In this document: positions 48,499 through 55,824 of the stretch, piece after piece | How positions within the stretch are numbered: position 1 is the stretch's first letter | Layout: each line of letters starts with the position of its first letter | Assembly: GCF_900090105.1 (NCBI RefSeq) | Contig: NZ_FMDM01000009.1 | Location: 215,766 to 279,765, forward strand | Source of the DNA: Micromonospora humi | GTDB lineage: Bacteria > Actinomycetota > Actinomycetes > Mycobacteriales > Micromonosporaceae | DNA: 64,000 nt | Direction of reading: 5' to 3' | Program-made: the position numbers and the translations under genes | Notes under the pieces: generated by a model | Database searches by the model: none | Told to the model about the DNA's origin: nothing | What the model saw: only the letters and a program-made list of their open reading frames with translations

Positions 48499-50055
48499 AT
48501 GAGCACGCCTCGCCCCGTCCTCGTGGTGGACTTCGGAGCCCAGTACGCCCAGCTCATCGCGCGCCGCGTCCGCGAGGCCAAGGTCTACTCGGAGATCGTC
48601 CCGCATTCCATGCCGGTGTCCGAGATGCTGGCGAAGAACCCGGCCGCGATCATCCTGTCCGGCGGTCCGGCCAGCGTCTACGCCCCGGAGGCGCCGCAGA
48701 TCGACGCCGGCGTGTTCGACGCCGACGTGCCGGTCTTCGGCATCTGCTACGGCTTCCAGGCGATGGCCCAGGCGCTCGGCGGCACGGTGTCGCGCACCGG
48801 CAACCGCGAGTACGGCGGCACCCCGCTGCGTCCGCGCCTGACCGAGCCCGGCGTGCTGCTCCGCGACCTGCCGGCCGACCTGCCGGTCTGGATGAGCCAC
48901 GGCGACTGCGTGACCGAGGCGCCGGCCGGCTTCACGGTGACCGCCGAGTCGGCGGGCGCTCCGGTGGCCGCGTTCGAGGACCTGGCCGGCCGGCGGGCCG
49001 GCGTGCAGTTCCACCCGGAGGTGGGGCACACCGCGCACGGGCAGGAGATGCTGACCCGCTTCCTCTACGACATCGCGGGCGTCGCGCCGACCTGGACGCC
49101 CGAGGGCATCATCGACGAGCAGGTCGCCAGGATCCGTGAGCAGGTCGGCGACAAGGAGGTCATCTGCGGCCTCTCCGGCGGCGTCGACTCGGCGGTCGCG
49201 GCGGCGTTGGTGCACCGGGCGGTGGGCGACCAGCTCACCTGCGTCTTCGTCGACCACGGTCTGCTGCGGGCCGGCGAGGCCGAGCAGGTGGAGAAGGACT
49301 ACGTGGCGGCGACCGGCATCACGCTCAAGGTGGTCGACGCCCGGGAGCGGTTCCTCGGCGCGCTCGCCGGGGTGACCGATCCGGAACAGAAGCGCAAGAT
49401 CATCGGGCGGGAGTTCATCCGGGTCTTCGAGGCCGCCGCCCGGGAGATCGCCGCGCACGGCGACGTCGAGTTCCTGGTGCAGGGCACGCTCTACCCGGAC
49501 GTGGTGGAGTCCGGTGGCGGCACCGGCACCGCCAACATCAAGAGCCACCACAATGTCGGCGGTCTGCCCGAGGATCTGAAGTTCTCCCTGGTCGAGCCGC
49601 TGCGCACGCTGTTCAAGGACGAGGTCCGCACGATCGGTCTGGAGCTGGGGCTGCCCGAGGCGATGGTGTGGCGGCACCCGTTCCCCGGCCCGGGCCTGGC
49701 CATCCGGATCATCGGCGCGGTCGACGAGGAGCGCCTCGCCGTGCTCCGCAAGGCCGACCTGATCGCCCGGGAGGAGCTGACCGCGGCGGGCCTGGACCGG
49801 GGGGTCTGGCAGTTCCCGGTGGTGCTGCTGGCCGATGTCCGCAGCGTCGGCGTGCAGGGCGACGGGCGCACCTACGGCCACCCGGTGGTGTTGCGCCCGG
49901 TCTCCAGCGAGGACGCGATGACCGCCGACTGGTCCCGGCTGCCCTACGACGTGGTGGCCCGGATCTCCACCCGGATCACCAACGAGGTCGCCGAGGTCAA
50001 CCGGGTGGTCCTGGACGTGACCAGCAAGCCGCCGGGCACCATCGAGTGGGAGTGA
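48499..50055 (+). CDS. guaA: GMP synthase (glutamine-hydrolysing)
   Basis: This is a 518-residue enzyme converting XMP to GMP. The class I glutamine amidotransferase domain (about 1-200) has the nucleophile in VFGICYGFQAMAQ and the HPEV.HT His-x-Glu pair. The ATP-pyrophosphatase domain (about 205-390) has the P-loop SGGVDSAVAAAL and KSHHNVGGLPEDL. The C-terminal dimerisation domain ends RVVLDVTSKPPGTIEWE, exactly as in other GuaA proteins. It lies downstream of guaB and guaB3 in the same direction but has its own leaderless promoter. Confidence 0.96.
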   Translation: MSTPRPVLVVDFGAQYAQLIARRVREAKVYSEIVPHSMPVSEMLAKNPAAIILSGGPASVYAPEAPQIDAGVFDADVPVFGICYGFQAMAQALGGTVSRTGNREYGGTPLRPRLTEPGVLLRDLPADLPVWMSHGDCVTEAPAGFTVTAESAGAPVAAFEDLAGRRAGVQFHPEVGHTAHGQEMLTRFLYDIAGVAPTWTPEGIIDEQVARIREQVGDKEVICGLSGGVDSAVAAALVHRAVGDQLTCVFVDHGLLRAGEAEQVEKDYVAATGITLKVVDARERFLGALAGVTDPEQKRKIIGREFIRVFEAAAREIAAHGDVEFLVQGTLYPDVVESGGGTGTANIKSHHNVGGLPEDLKFSLVEPLRTLFKDEVRTIGLELGLPEAMVWRHPFPGPGLAIRIIGAVDEERLAVLRKADLIAREELTAAGLDRGVWQFPVVLLADVRSVGVQGDGRTYGHPVVLRPVSSEDAMTADWSRLPYDVVARISTRITNEVAEVNRVVLDVTSKPPGTIEWE

Positions 50056-50062
50056 CGCCGGG

Positions 50063-50380
50063 TCACGCGGCCGGCGGCGGCCCGGCCTGAGTGCCGGGCC
50101 CGGCCGGCGGGACCGGCGGCCACCCGGGCGCGGTGCCCGGCGGGTGCGGCCAGGCGGGTGCGCCGGCCGGCTCCTCGGGCATCAGGAACCACATGATCGG
50201 GTACGCGAGCGCGGCCAGCCCGCCGGTGAGCACGGTGGCGGTCGCGAAGACCACCCGGACCAGCGTGGGGTCGAGGGCGAAGTAGCGTCCGAGCCCGCTG
50301 GCCACCCCGGCGATCATGCGGTCGCTGACCGGGCGGCGGAGCTGCTTGTACGGGGCCTGGGAGGGGTTCGTGGAGGTCAT
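50063..50380 (-). CDS. Small PspC-domain membrane protein
   Basis: This is a 105-residue protein. The PspC domain (about 12-70) reads QLRRPVSDRMIAGVASGLGRYFALDPTLVRVVFATATVLTGGLAALAYPIMWFLMPEEP and contains one or two hydrophobic helices. The C-terminal tail is Pro/Gly/Ala-rich. PspC proteins sense or stabilise the cell envelope under stress. It ends 8 bp from the convergent guaA stop. No ribosome site or TAnnnT box is convincing near the ATG. Confidence 0.85.
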   Translation of the reverse strand: MTSTNPSQAPYKQLRRPVSDRMIAGVASGLGRYFALDPTLVRVVFATATVLTGGLAALAYPIMWFLMPEEPAGAPAWPHPPGTAPGWPPVPPAGPGTQAGPPPAA

Positions 50381-50463
50381 GTGTCCACGGTCCCGCGCCG
50401 TCCGCCGGGCGACCTCGGTGACCGCCCGGACGCCTACCCTGATCCATCCCTGAGGCGCCAGCG

Positions 50464-50485
50464 AAGAGTCAGGAATCTGACTCTT
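50464..50485. promoter_or_regulatory. Perfect 9-bp inverted repeat followed by a T-run upstream of the Nudix genes
   Basis: Arms AAGAGTCAG (50464-50472) and CTGACTCTT (50477-50485) enclose GAAT, and the sequence continues TTC. It may be a repressor operator, or a stem-loop with a T-tract that attenuates transcription into the Nudix gene. Confidence 0.5.
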
Positions 50486-50524
50486 TTCGATGGAGGTAAC
50501 CCGGCCCGGGGAGAATTTGCTCCC

Positions 50525-51472
50525 GTGACCACCTCGCTGGAGCCGCTGCGCAGGATCGCGGCATACGCAGTTTGTGCTGATTCAAACGGCCGAGTGTTGC
50601 TGGTCCGCGCATCGGAGCGCTCCGGCACCCCCGGCACCTGGTCCCTCCCGGGAGGGGCGGTCGACCATGGTGAGGACCCCAAGCACACCGTCGTCCGGGA
50701 GACCGCGGCCGAGACCGGGCTCTCGGTCGCCGTCGCCGGCCTGCAGGACGTGCTCGCCGACATGCGGGCGCTGCCCGAGCGACGCATCACGATCCACACC
50801 GATCGCCTGCTCTACACCGTGTCGGTGCGCGGTGGGACGCTCACCGAACGGGTCGACCGCCCCACCGACCTGGCCCGCTGGTTCACCCTCGACGAGGCCC
50901 GGGAGCTGCCGCTGCGGTCGTTCACCGCACGTGCCCTGGGCCTGCCCACCTCGACCGACGACGTCGTGCCGGAAGAGGTCCCCGAGTTCCCGTCGTTCTA
51001 CGCGGTCCCCGGCCCGGACGGGCTGCACCGGGCGCAGCGCTTCGCCGCCTACGCGGTGGTGACCGACCCGGAGGAGCGGGTGCTGCTGACCCGCGTCTCC
51101 GACGGCTACCCGGGCGCCGGTTGCTGGCACCTGCCCGGCGGCGGCACCGACTACGGTGAGCAGCCCGCCGCGGCGCTGATCCGGGAACTGGTCGAGGAGA
51201 CCGGGCAGACCGGCCGTCTGGTCGAGCTGCTCGGGGTGGCGAGCCACCGCGACGCCGCCTCGCTCGGCCCGGAGGGCTACCCGATCGACTGGCACGGCGT
51301 GCGCGCCTTCTACCGGGTGGTCGTCGACCAGCCCGCCCCGTGCACGGTGGCGGACGTCGGCGGCTCCACCTGCGAGGCCCGCTGGTTCCGCCGCGAGGAA
51401 CTCGGCGCCCTCCCCACCGACCGCCTCACCGAGGTGACCGCCGAGGCCGTCCAGGCCGCCCACCTGCTCTGA
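50525..51472 (+). CDS. Protein with two tandem Nudix hydrolase domains (first gene)
   Basis: This is a 315-residue protein. The first Nudix domain (about 10-135) has the box GGAVDHGEDPKHTVVRETAAETGL, with the first Glu of the REUxEE motif replaced by Ala. The second (about 170-300) has the canonical box GGGTDYGEQPAAALIRELVEETG. Nudix enzymes cleave nucleoside diphosphates linked to other moieties. The GTG at 50525 has GGGGAGA upstream. The next gene encodes a homologous double-domain protein. Substrates are unknown, and the weakened first box suggests one domain may have a different role. Confidence 0.85.
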   Translation: MTTSLEPLRRIAAYAVCADSNGRVLLVRASERSGTPGTWSLPGGAVDHGEDPKHTVVRETAAETGLSVAVAGLQDVLADMRALPERRITIHTDRLLYTVSVRGGTLTERVDRPTDLARWFTLDEARELPLRSFTARALGLPTSTDDVVPEEVPEFPSFYAVPGPDGLHRAQRFAAYAVVTDPEERVLLTRVSDGYPGAGCWHLPGGGTDYGEQPAAALIRELVEETGQTGRLVELLGVASHRDAASLGPEGYPIDWHGVRAFYRVVVDQPAPCTVADVGGSTCEARWFRREELGALPTDRLTEVTAEAVQAAHLL

Positions 51473-51496
51473 CCGTCCGCCCGGCCCTTCCCCGGT

Positions 51497-51551
51497 GATC
51501 ATGAGGTTGACGGGACGAGATGTCCGCCCCGGGGCCGCTAACCTCATGATC
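51497..51551. repeat. 12-bp inverted repeat (GATCATGAGGTT / AACCTCATGATC)
   Basis: Perfect arms at 51497-51508 and 51540-51551 flank a 31-bp GC-rich spacer, between the two Nudix genes. The right arm contains an in-frame ATG of the downstream gene. It resembles a short dispersed repeat. Confidence 0.7.
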
Positions 51552-51578
51552 GACGCAGCGACGGGCGGGGAGGCGCGG

Positions 51579-52490
51579 GTGGAGCAGTGGCGGCGGGTGG
51601 GGGCGTTCGGGGTTCTGCGCGACGGGCAGGGGCGGGTGCTGCTGGCGCGGGGCGGGCCTAGGTGCCCCTATCCGGGGGTGTGGCAGCTTCCGGGGGGCGG
51701 GGTCGAGCACGCCGAGCACCCGGCCGACGCGGTGGTACGCGAGTTCGCCGAGGAGACCGGGCTGACGGTGGCGGTCGGCAGGCTCGCCGACGCGGTCGCC
51801 GACGTGTCCGTCCATCCGCCCGACGGCGTGGCGGTGCACACCGACCGGCTGATCTTCGAGGTCGAGGCCCGGGGCGGGCGGCTGCGGCCCGAGGAGGCCG
51901 GCGGCAGCGACGAGGTCGGCTGGTTCAGCGCCGAGGAGGCCGCGGCCCGCCCGCTGATGCCGTTCACCGCCGAACTGCTCGGCCTGCCGGTGTCGCCGCT
52001 GCCGGCCGACCTGCCCCGGCCCCTGCCCTCGGCCCCGGCCGGCCCGCCCGCCGACCGCCGCGTGCGCTTCGCCGCGTACGGGCTGGTCACCGATCCGGAC
52101 GACCGGGTGCTGCTCACGATGATCGCCGACGGCTATCCGGGCGCGGGCCGCTGGCACCTGCCGGGAGGCGGGACCGACCACGGCGAGCAGCCGGCCGCCG
52201 GGCTGCTCCGCGAGCTGGTCGAGGAGGCCGGTCAACTGGGTCGGGTGGTGGATCTGCTGGCCGTGGACAGCCGACACACGCCGGCCGCGCTCGGTCCGGA
52301 GGGTCGACCGCTGGACTGGCACGGCATCCGGGTGATCTACCGGGTGCGGGTGGACGTGCCGACCGAGGCGGTGGTGACCGAGCTGGCCGGTGGCTCCACC
52401 GCCCGGGCCGGCTGGTTCACCCGGGACCAGGTGGCCGGCCTGTCGATGACCGACGTGGCCGTCCGGGCCACCCGGCGGCGGGTGAGCTGA
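51579..52490 (+). CDS. Protein with two tandem Nudix hydrolase domains (second gene)
   Basis: This is a 303-residue homologue of the preceding protein. The first domain has the full box GGGVEHAEHPADAVVREFAEETGL, the second GGGTDHGEQPAAGLLRELVEEAG, and the shared DWHG(V/I)R.(F/I)YRV strand follows each second box. The GTG at 51579 (VEQWRRVGAFGVLRD) is chosen because a GGGGAGG ribosome site lies five bases upstream and it aligns with the paralogue near its start. In-frame starts at 51546 and 51495 lie within the inverted repeat. Its first box is intact where the paralogue's is altered, so the two genes are probably not redundant. Confidence 0.83.
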   Translation: MEQWRRVGAFGVLRDGQGRVLLARGGPRCPYPGVWQLPGGGVEHAEHPADAVVREFAEETGLTVAVGRLADAVADVSVHPPDGVAVHTDRLIFEVEARGGRLRPEEAGGSDEVGWFSAEEAAARPLMPFTAELLGLPVSPLPADLPRPLPSAPAGPPADRRVRFAAYGLVTDPDDRVLLTMIADGYPGAGRWHLPGGGTDHGEQPAAGLLRELVEEAGQLGRVVDLLAVDSRHTPAALGPEGRPLDWHGIRVIYRVRVDVPTEAVVTELAGGSTARAGWFTRDQVAGLSMTDVAVRATRRRVS

Positions 52491-52761
52491 ACCGCTCGCC
52501 GAGCCGCCCTGGGCCACCTCCGGTACAGTCAGGAGTTGGGACAGGCCGATGAAAGTGGGCGTTCAGGCCCGAGATGGGAATGATTGAGCGGTTCGCGCGG
52601 TTAAGGGAGTTATAAGTACCGCCGGCAGCTATACCCAAGCCCTTGTCCCCTGTGCAATGGTGTACTCCGCAAATGGGCTGCCGGGCCCGAAAGGTCCGGC
52701 ACGAGACAGCCGGACACCCGCCCCGACGTGGGCGGCCAGTCGATCCGGTGATGGAGGAAAC

Positions 52762-53748
52762 GTGCCGAGAGCCCCATGGCGCCGGCGTCGTACGACTGAC
52801 AGTCCGCGCCCCGCAGGGCGTCGCTGGGCGGGCCGGTTGCGCCGCAGCAGCACGTTCGCCCGCCAGGTGCTTCTGGTCCGGGTGGGCCGCCGCGACGGCC
52901 TGGCCGGTTCCGGGTCCGACCTGGTCACCCCCGGCCAGGGCTACGCCGACCGCCAGCGCATCCGCTACGGCCGCTTCGACGCCGACGTGGAAGCCGTGCG
53001 CCCGATCAGCCCGGCGCTCCCCATGACCGCGCCGGTCGACGAGTCCCCGGCGATGTCGATCCCGCTCCTGCCGGGTGAGCGCACCGCCGCCCGGCGCGCC
53101 AAGTTCGCGCTGGTCAACGCGTGCACCCTGAGCAGCCTCATGCTCGGCATGCTGGCCATCTTCCTGGCCATGCAGGGCGAGGTGCGGCTGGCCGCGGTCT
53201 GCCTGATCGCGTGCGTCGCGTTCGACGGCCTCGACGGCGCGCTTGCCCGCAAGCTCGGCGTGGCCAGCCCGTTCGGCGCGCAGATGGACTCGCTCGCCGA
53301 CATGTGCTCGTTCGGCCTCGCCGCGCCGGTGGTGGTCTACGCCTCCCTGGCCGGTTCGGTGCCGCCGGCGGCCGCCGCGGTCGCCTGCGCGCTGGTCGCG
53401 GCGTGCGCGGCCATCCGGCTCGCCCGGTTCAACGTCTCGCCGAAGGACGGCCGCTTCTTCTGCGGCGTGCCCACCACCATGGCGGCCATGGTGCTCGCCC
53501 TGACCGTGGCGATCGGCGTGCCGGTCCCCGGCCTGGTCATGGTCGCCGGCGTGGCGCTGCTCGCCTTCGCCATGGTGTCGAGCTTCCCCTACGCCAAGCT
53601 CGCCCGGCTGCTGAAGCTGCCGCCGTGGCTCTGGTTCGTCCCGGTGGTCGGCGCGCTCGTCGACATCCGGCTCACCTTCGCCCTCGTGGTGGTGGGCTAC
53701 CTGGTCAGCGGCCCGCTGCTCTGGCTGCACCAGCGTCGCGCCGCCTGA
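52762..53748 (+). CDS. pssA: CDP-diacylglycerol--serine O-phosphatidyltransferase
   Basis: This is a 328-residue membrane enzyme that makes phosphatidylserine. The CDP-alcohol phosphotransferase motif is complete (DGLDGALAR, then G.QMDSLAD), about residues 156-183, followed by several hydrophobic helices. The N-terminus (1-100) is Arg-rich and without recognised domain. The GTG at 52762 is chosen for its GGAGGAAA ribosome site. Later in-frame starts near 53022-53052, where homology becomes strong, lack one. The gap upstream (about 270 bp) holds an AT-rich patch (TTATAAGTA) but no clear promoter. It converges on psd, which uses its product. Confidence 0.88.
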   Translation: MPRAPWRRRRTTDSPRPAGRRWAGRLRRSSTFARQVLLVRVGRRDGLAGSGSDLVTPGQGYADRQRIRYGRFDADVEAVRPISPALPMTAPVDESPAMSIPLLPGERTAARRAKFALVNACTLSSLMLGMLAIFLAMQGEVRLAAVCLIACVAFDGLDGALARKLGVASPFGAQMDSLADMCSFGLAAPVVVYASLAGSVPPAAAAVACALVAACAAIRLARFNVSPKDGRFFCGVPTTMAAMVLALTVAIGVPVPGLVMVAGVALLAFAMVSSFPYAKLARLLKLPPWLWFVPVVGALVDIRLTFALVVVGYLVSGPLLWLHQRRAA

Positions 53749-53766
53749 GCCGACGACACGTACGAC

Positions 53767-53800
53767 ACGAAGGGCGCCGCTCGCGAGCGGCGCCCTTCGT
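53767..53800. terminator. Perfect 34-bp palindromic bidirectional terminator between pssA and psd
   Basis: The 17-base half ACGAAGGGCGCCGCTCG (53767-53783) is followed by its exact complement to 53800. It sits between the convergent pssA and psd genes. Confidence 0.85.
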
Positions 53801-53815
53801 CGTGTGCCTCCGGCG

Positions 53816-55063
53816 TCAGCGCCAGCGGGCGATGACGGTGGACCCGCCGACCACCTTGTCGCCGGGGCCGACCAGCGGATCCGCGGTGTCGGCCGGCAGG
53901 TAGACGTCGGTGCGCGAGCCGAACCGGATCAGACCGAACCGCTCGCCCTTCGCCAGCAGCGAGCCGACCGGCGCGCGCTGCACGATCCGGCGGGCGATCA
54001 GCCCGGTGCGCTGGGCCACGACCACCGTGCCCCGGTCGGTGTCCAGCACCGTGTACGCCGCCACGTTGTGCTCGGCGTCCGGCTTCATGGCGTTGACGAA
54101 CCCGCCGTCGGCGACGAAGTAGTCGACCACCTTGCCGGCCACCGGCGCACGGTTGACGTGCACGTCCAGCACCGACAGGAAGACCGCGATCCGCAGCCAC
54201 TCGCCGTCGCCGAAGCGCTCGTCGGTCAGCCGCTGGACGGACAGCACCTGGCCGTCCGCCGAGGCGACCACTGCCGACGGGTCCTCCGGGACGTCCCGCT
54301 CCGGGTCCCGGAAGAACGCGGCCACCGGGCCGGCCGCCACCGCCGGCAGCAGCCACAGCTTGGACTTCGGCCGGGCGGCCCGGGCCAGCGCGGCCAGGCC
54401 GAGCGTGATGCCGGCGGCGGCCACCCCGTTGGAGTCGATGTGCATCCGCCGGCTGAGCGGCACGCTCGACGGCCGGTACGCCGGCGAGAGCGAGGCGGCC
54501 AGCGCGGCGGGCGCCGGGGTGAAGCGCAGGTGGTGCACGCGTACCGGCGGGGAGTTGCGCAGCACCACGTCGGTGCGGACGCCGTGCAGCACGCCCTGCC
54601 GGTCCAGCTCGGCGCCGGCCCCCTCGGTGCGGAACAGCGGCGCGGCGACGCTCAGCACCGCGCCCTCGGCGAGGTACTTGGACAGCCCCTCCACCGCGGC
54701 GCGGGCCTCGTCGGCGGTGCCGGTGAACGGCTCGGCGACGACCACCACCGCGGCGGCGTCCGCCTCGGCGAGCGTGTCGATCACCTGGACCCGGTCGGCG
54801 ACCCAGCGCCCCTGGGCGGTCACGTGCTCGCGTAGCGCCGCCGCGGCGGCTCCCTCCGCCGGCACGACGATCAGCCGGTCGCCCGGGAGCAGTGCCTCGA
54901 TCGCGGCGGCCAGCACCGCGGACTCCGGCGTCGCGCCGACCAGCAGGCCGGCCTTCGAGTCGTTACGCCGGGCGAACTCGGCGACGAGCGTACGGGCGGC
55001 GCGCTCGCCGAGGCGGACCGCACCGGACGGACCGGTGACGCGCACGGCGGGGGACTGGGTCAT
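53816..55063 (-). CDS. psd: Phosphatidylserine decarboxylase with extra N-terminal Rossmann-like domain
   Basis: This is a 415-residue protein. The C-terminal part (about 205-415) is a PSD-A decarboxylase, with AAFFRDPERDVPEDP, ADGQVLSVQ, VFLSVLDVHVNRAPVAGKV, an EHN..A segment and the self-cleavage motif GGST near the end, whose Ser becomes the pyruvoyl group. It makes phosphatidylethanolamine. Residues 1-200 form an extra domain that is not part of normal Psd (about 230 residues). It reads GLLVGATPESAVLAAAIEALLPGDRLIVVPAEG and VVVVAEPF, like a degenerate methyltransferase fold. The ATG has AGGAG ten bases upstream. Confidence 0.88.
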   Translation of the reverse strand: MTQSPAVRVTGPSGAVRLGERAARTLVAEFARRNDSKAGLLVGATPESAVLAAAIEALLPGDRLIVVPAEGAAAAALREHVTAQGRWVADRVQVIDTLAEADAAAVVVVAEPFTGTADEARAAVEGLSKYLAEGAVLSVAAPLFRTEGAGAELDRQGVLHGVRTDVVLRNSPPVRVHHLRFTPAPAALAASLSPAYRPSSVPLSRRMHIDSNGVAAAGITLGLAALARAARPKSKLWLLPAVAAGPVAAFFRDPERDVPEDPSAVVASADGQVLSVQRLTDERFGDGEWLRIAVFLSVLDVHVNRAPVAGKVVDYFVADGGFVNAMKPDAEHNVAAYTVLDTDRGTVVVAQRTGLIARRIVQRAPVGSLLAKGERFGLIRFGSRTDVYLPADTADPLVGPGDKVVGGSTVIARWR

Positions 55064-55245
55064 GTCGGATGAACTCCTGACGAGGTAGAGACGGACGGGG
55101 ACCGCTCCGCCTGTCGCGACCGACCGGCCGGAAAGGGCGGGACCGGGAGCTCCGGGCCCGGTCGGGGTGGCACGGACCGGACGGCAGCGGCGAGATCTCC
55201 CGCGACCAGCATAGGCCGCGTCGCTGAGCCGCCGCACCGGCGCGG

Positions 55246-55824
55246 TCAGACCGGCGGCTCCCCGGAGGTACGCCGCCCGGTGGGTGGTTCGTCGGTCTCC
55301 GCGTCGACCGGCGGCAGCTCGCGGGTGACCGGGTCGGATCGGTCCTCGGGTTCGAGGACCGGTCGCTCCTCGGCCGGCGACCAGCGCGGTTGCCCGTCGA
55401 CGGGCCCGTCCTCGCGCGCCTGGACGGACACGTCGCCCATGGCGTCGGTGGGCCACTCGTCGGCCCCGACGGGGGTGGCGGCACCGGTAGGGCTGCCGTC
55501 GCGCCGGGGCTCGTCCGGCCCGACGGGGGTCGCGGTCTCGGCCGGGCTGCCGTCGCGCCAGGGCGCTGCCACGGTCGCCTCCGGCTGGTCCGGCTGGCCC
55601 GGCTCGCCTGGCCCGTCCGGCTGGGCGGGCTGGTTCGGGCCGCGCACCGAGCGCAGCGCGCCGACCAGGCCGAGCAGGCCGATCACGACCAGCCCGCCGG
55701 CCAGGAACCAGCCCACCGGGGGCACGGCCAGCCCGAGGATCCGGGCCAGCAGCCACCAGAGCGCGAGCCCCAGGAAGACGAGACCGAAGGCGAACGACAC
55801 GATGTCCGTCCGGTGGGCCTTCAC
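55246..55824 (-). CDS. Two-helix membrane protein with acidic repetitive C-terminal tail
   Basis: This is a 192-residue protein. Two membrane helices lie at about 9-31 and 37-58 (IVSFAFGLVFLGLALWWLLARI and GWFLAGGLVVIGLLGLVGAL). The tail (60-192) is Pro/Asp/Glu-rich with two related RDGSP...ATPVG(P/A)DE blocks. The GTG start overlaps the stop of the upstream PspC/LiaF-like gene (GTGA at 55821-55824), so it is co-translated with it. It is likely a partner in the envelope-stress module. No known domain is visible. Confidence 0.7.
   Translation of the reverse strand: MKAHRTDIVSFAFGLVFLGLALWWLLARILGLAVPPVGWFLAGGLVVIGLLGLVGALRSVRGPNQPAQPDGPGEPGQPDQPEATVAAPWRDGSPAETATPVGPDEPRRDGSPTGAATPVGADEWPTDAMGDVSVQAREDGPVDGQPRWSPAEERPVLEPEDRSDPVTRELPPVDAETDEPPTGRRTSGEPPV

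Noticed and set aside
52491..52761. c-di-AMP or other riboswitch upstream of pssA
   Set aside because: An AT-rich patch is present, but none of the conserved riboswitch blocks could be found by eye.
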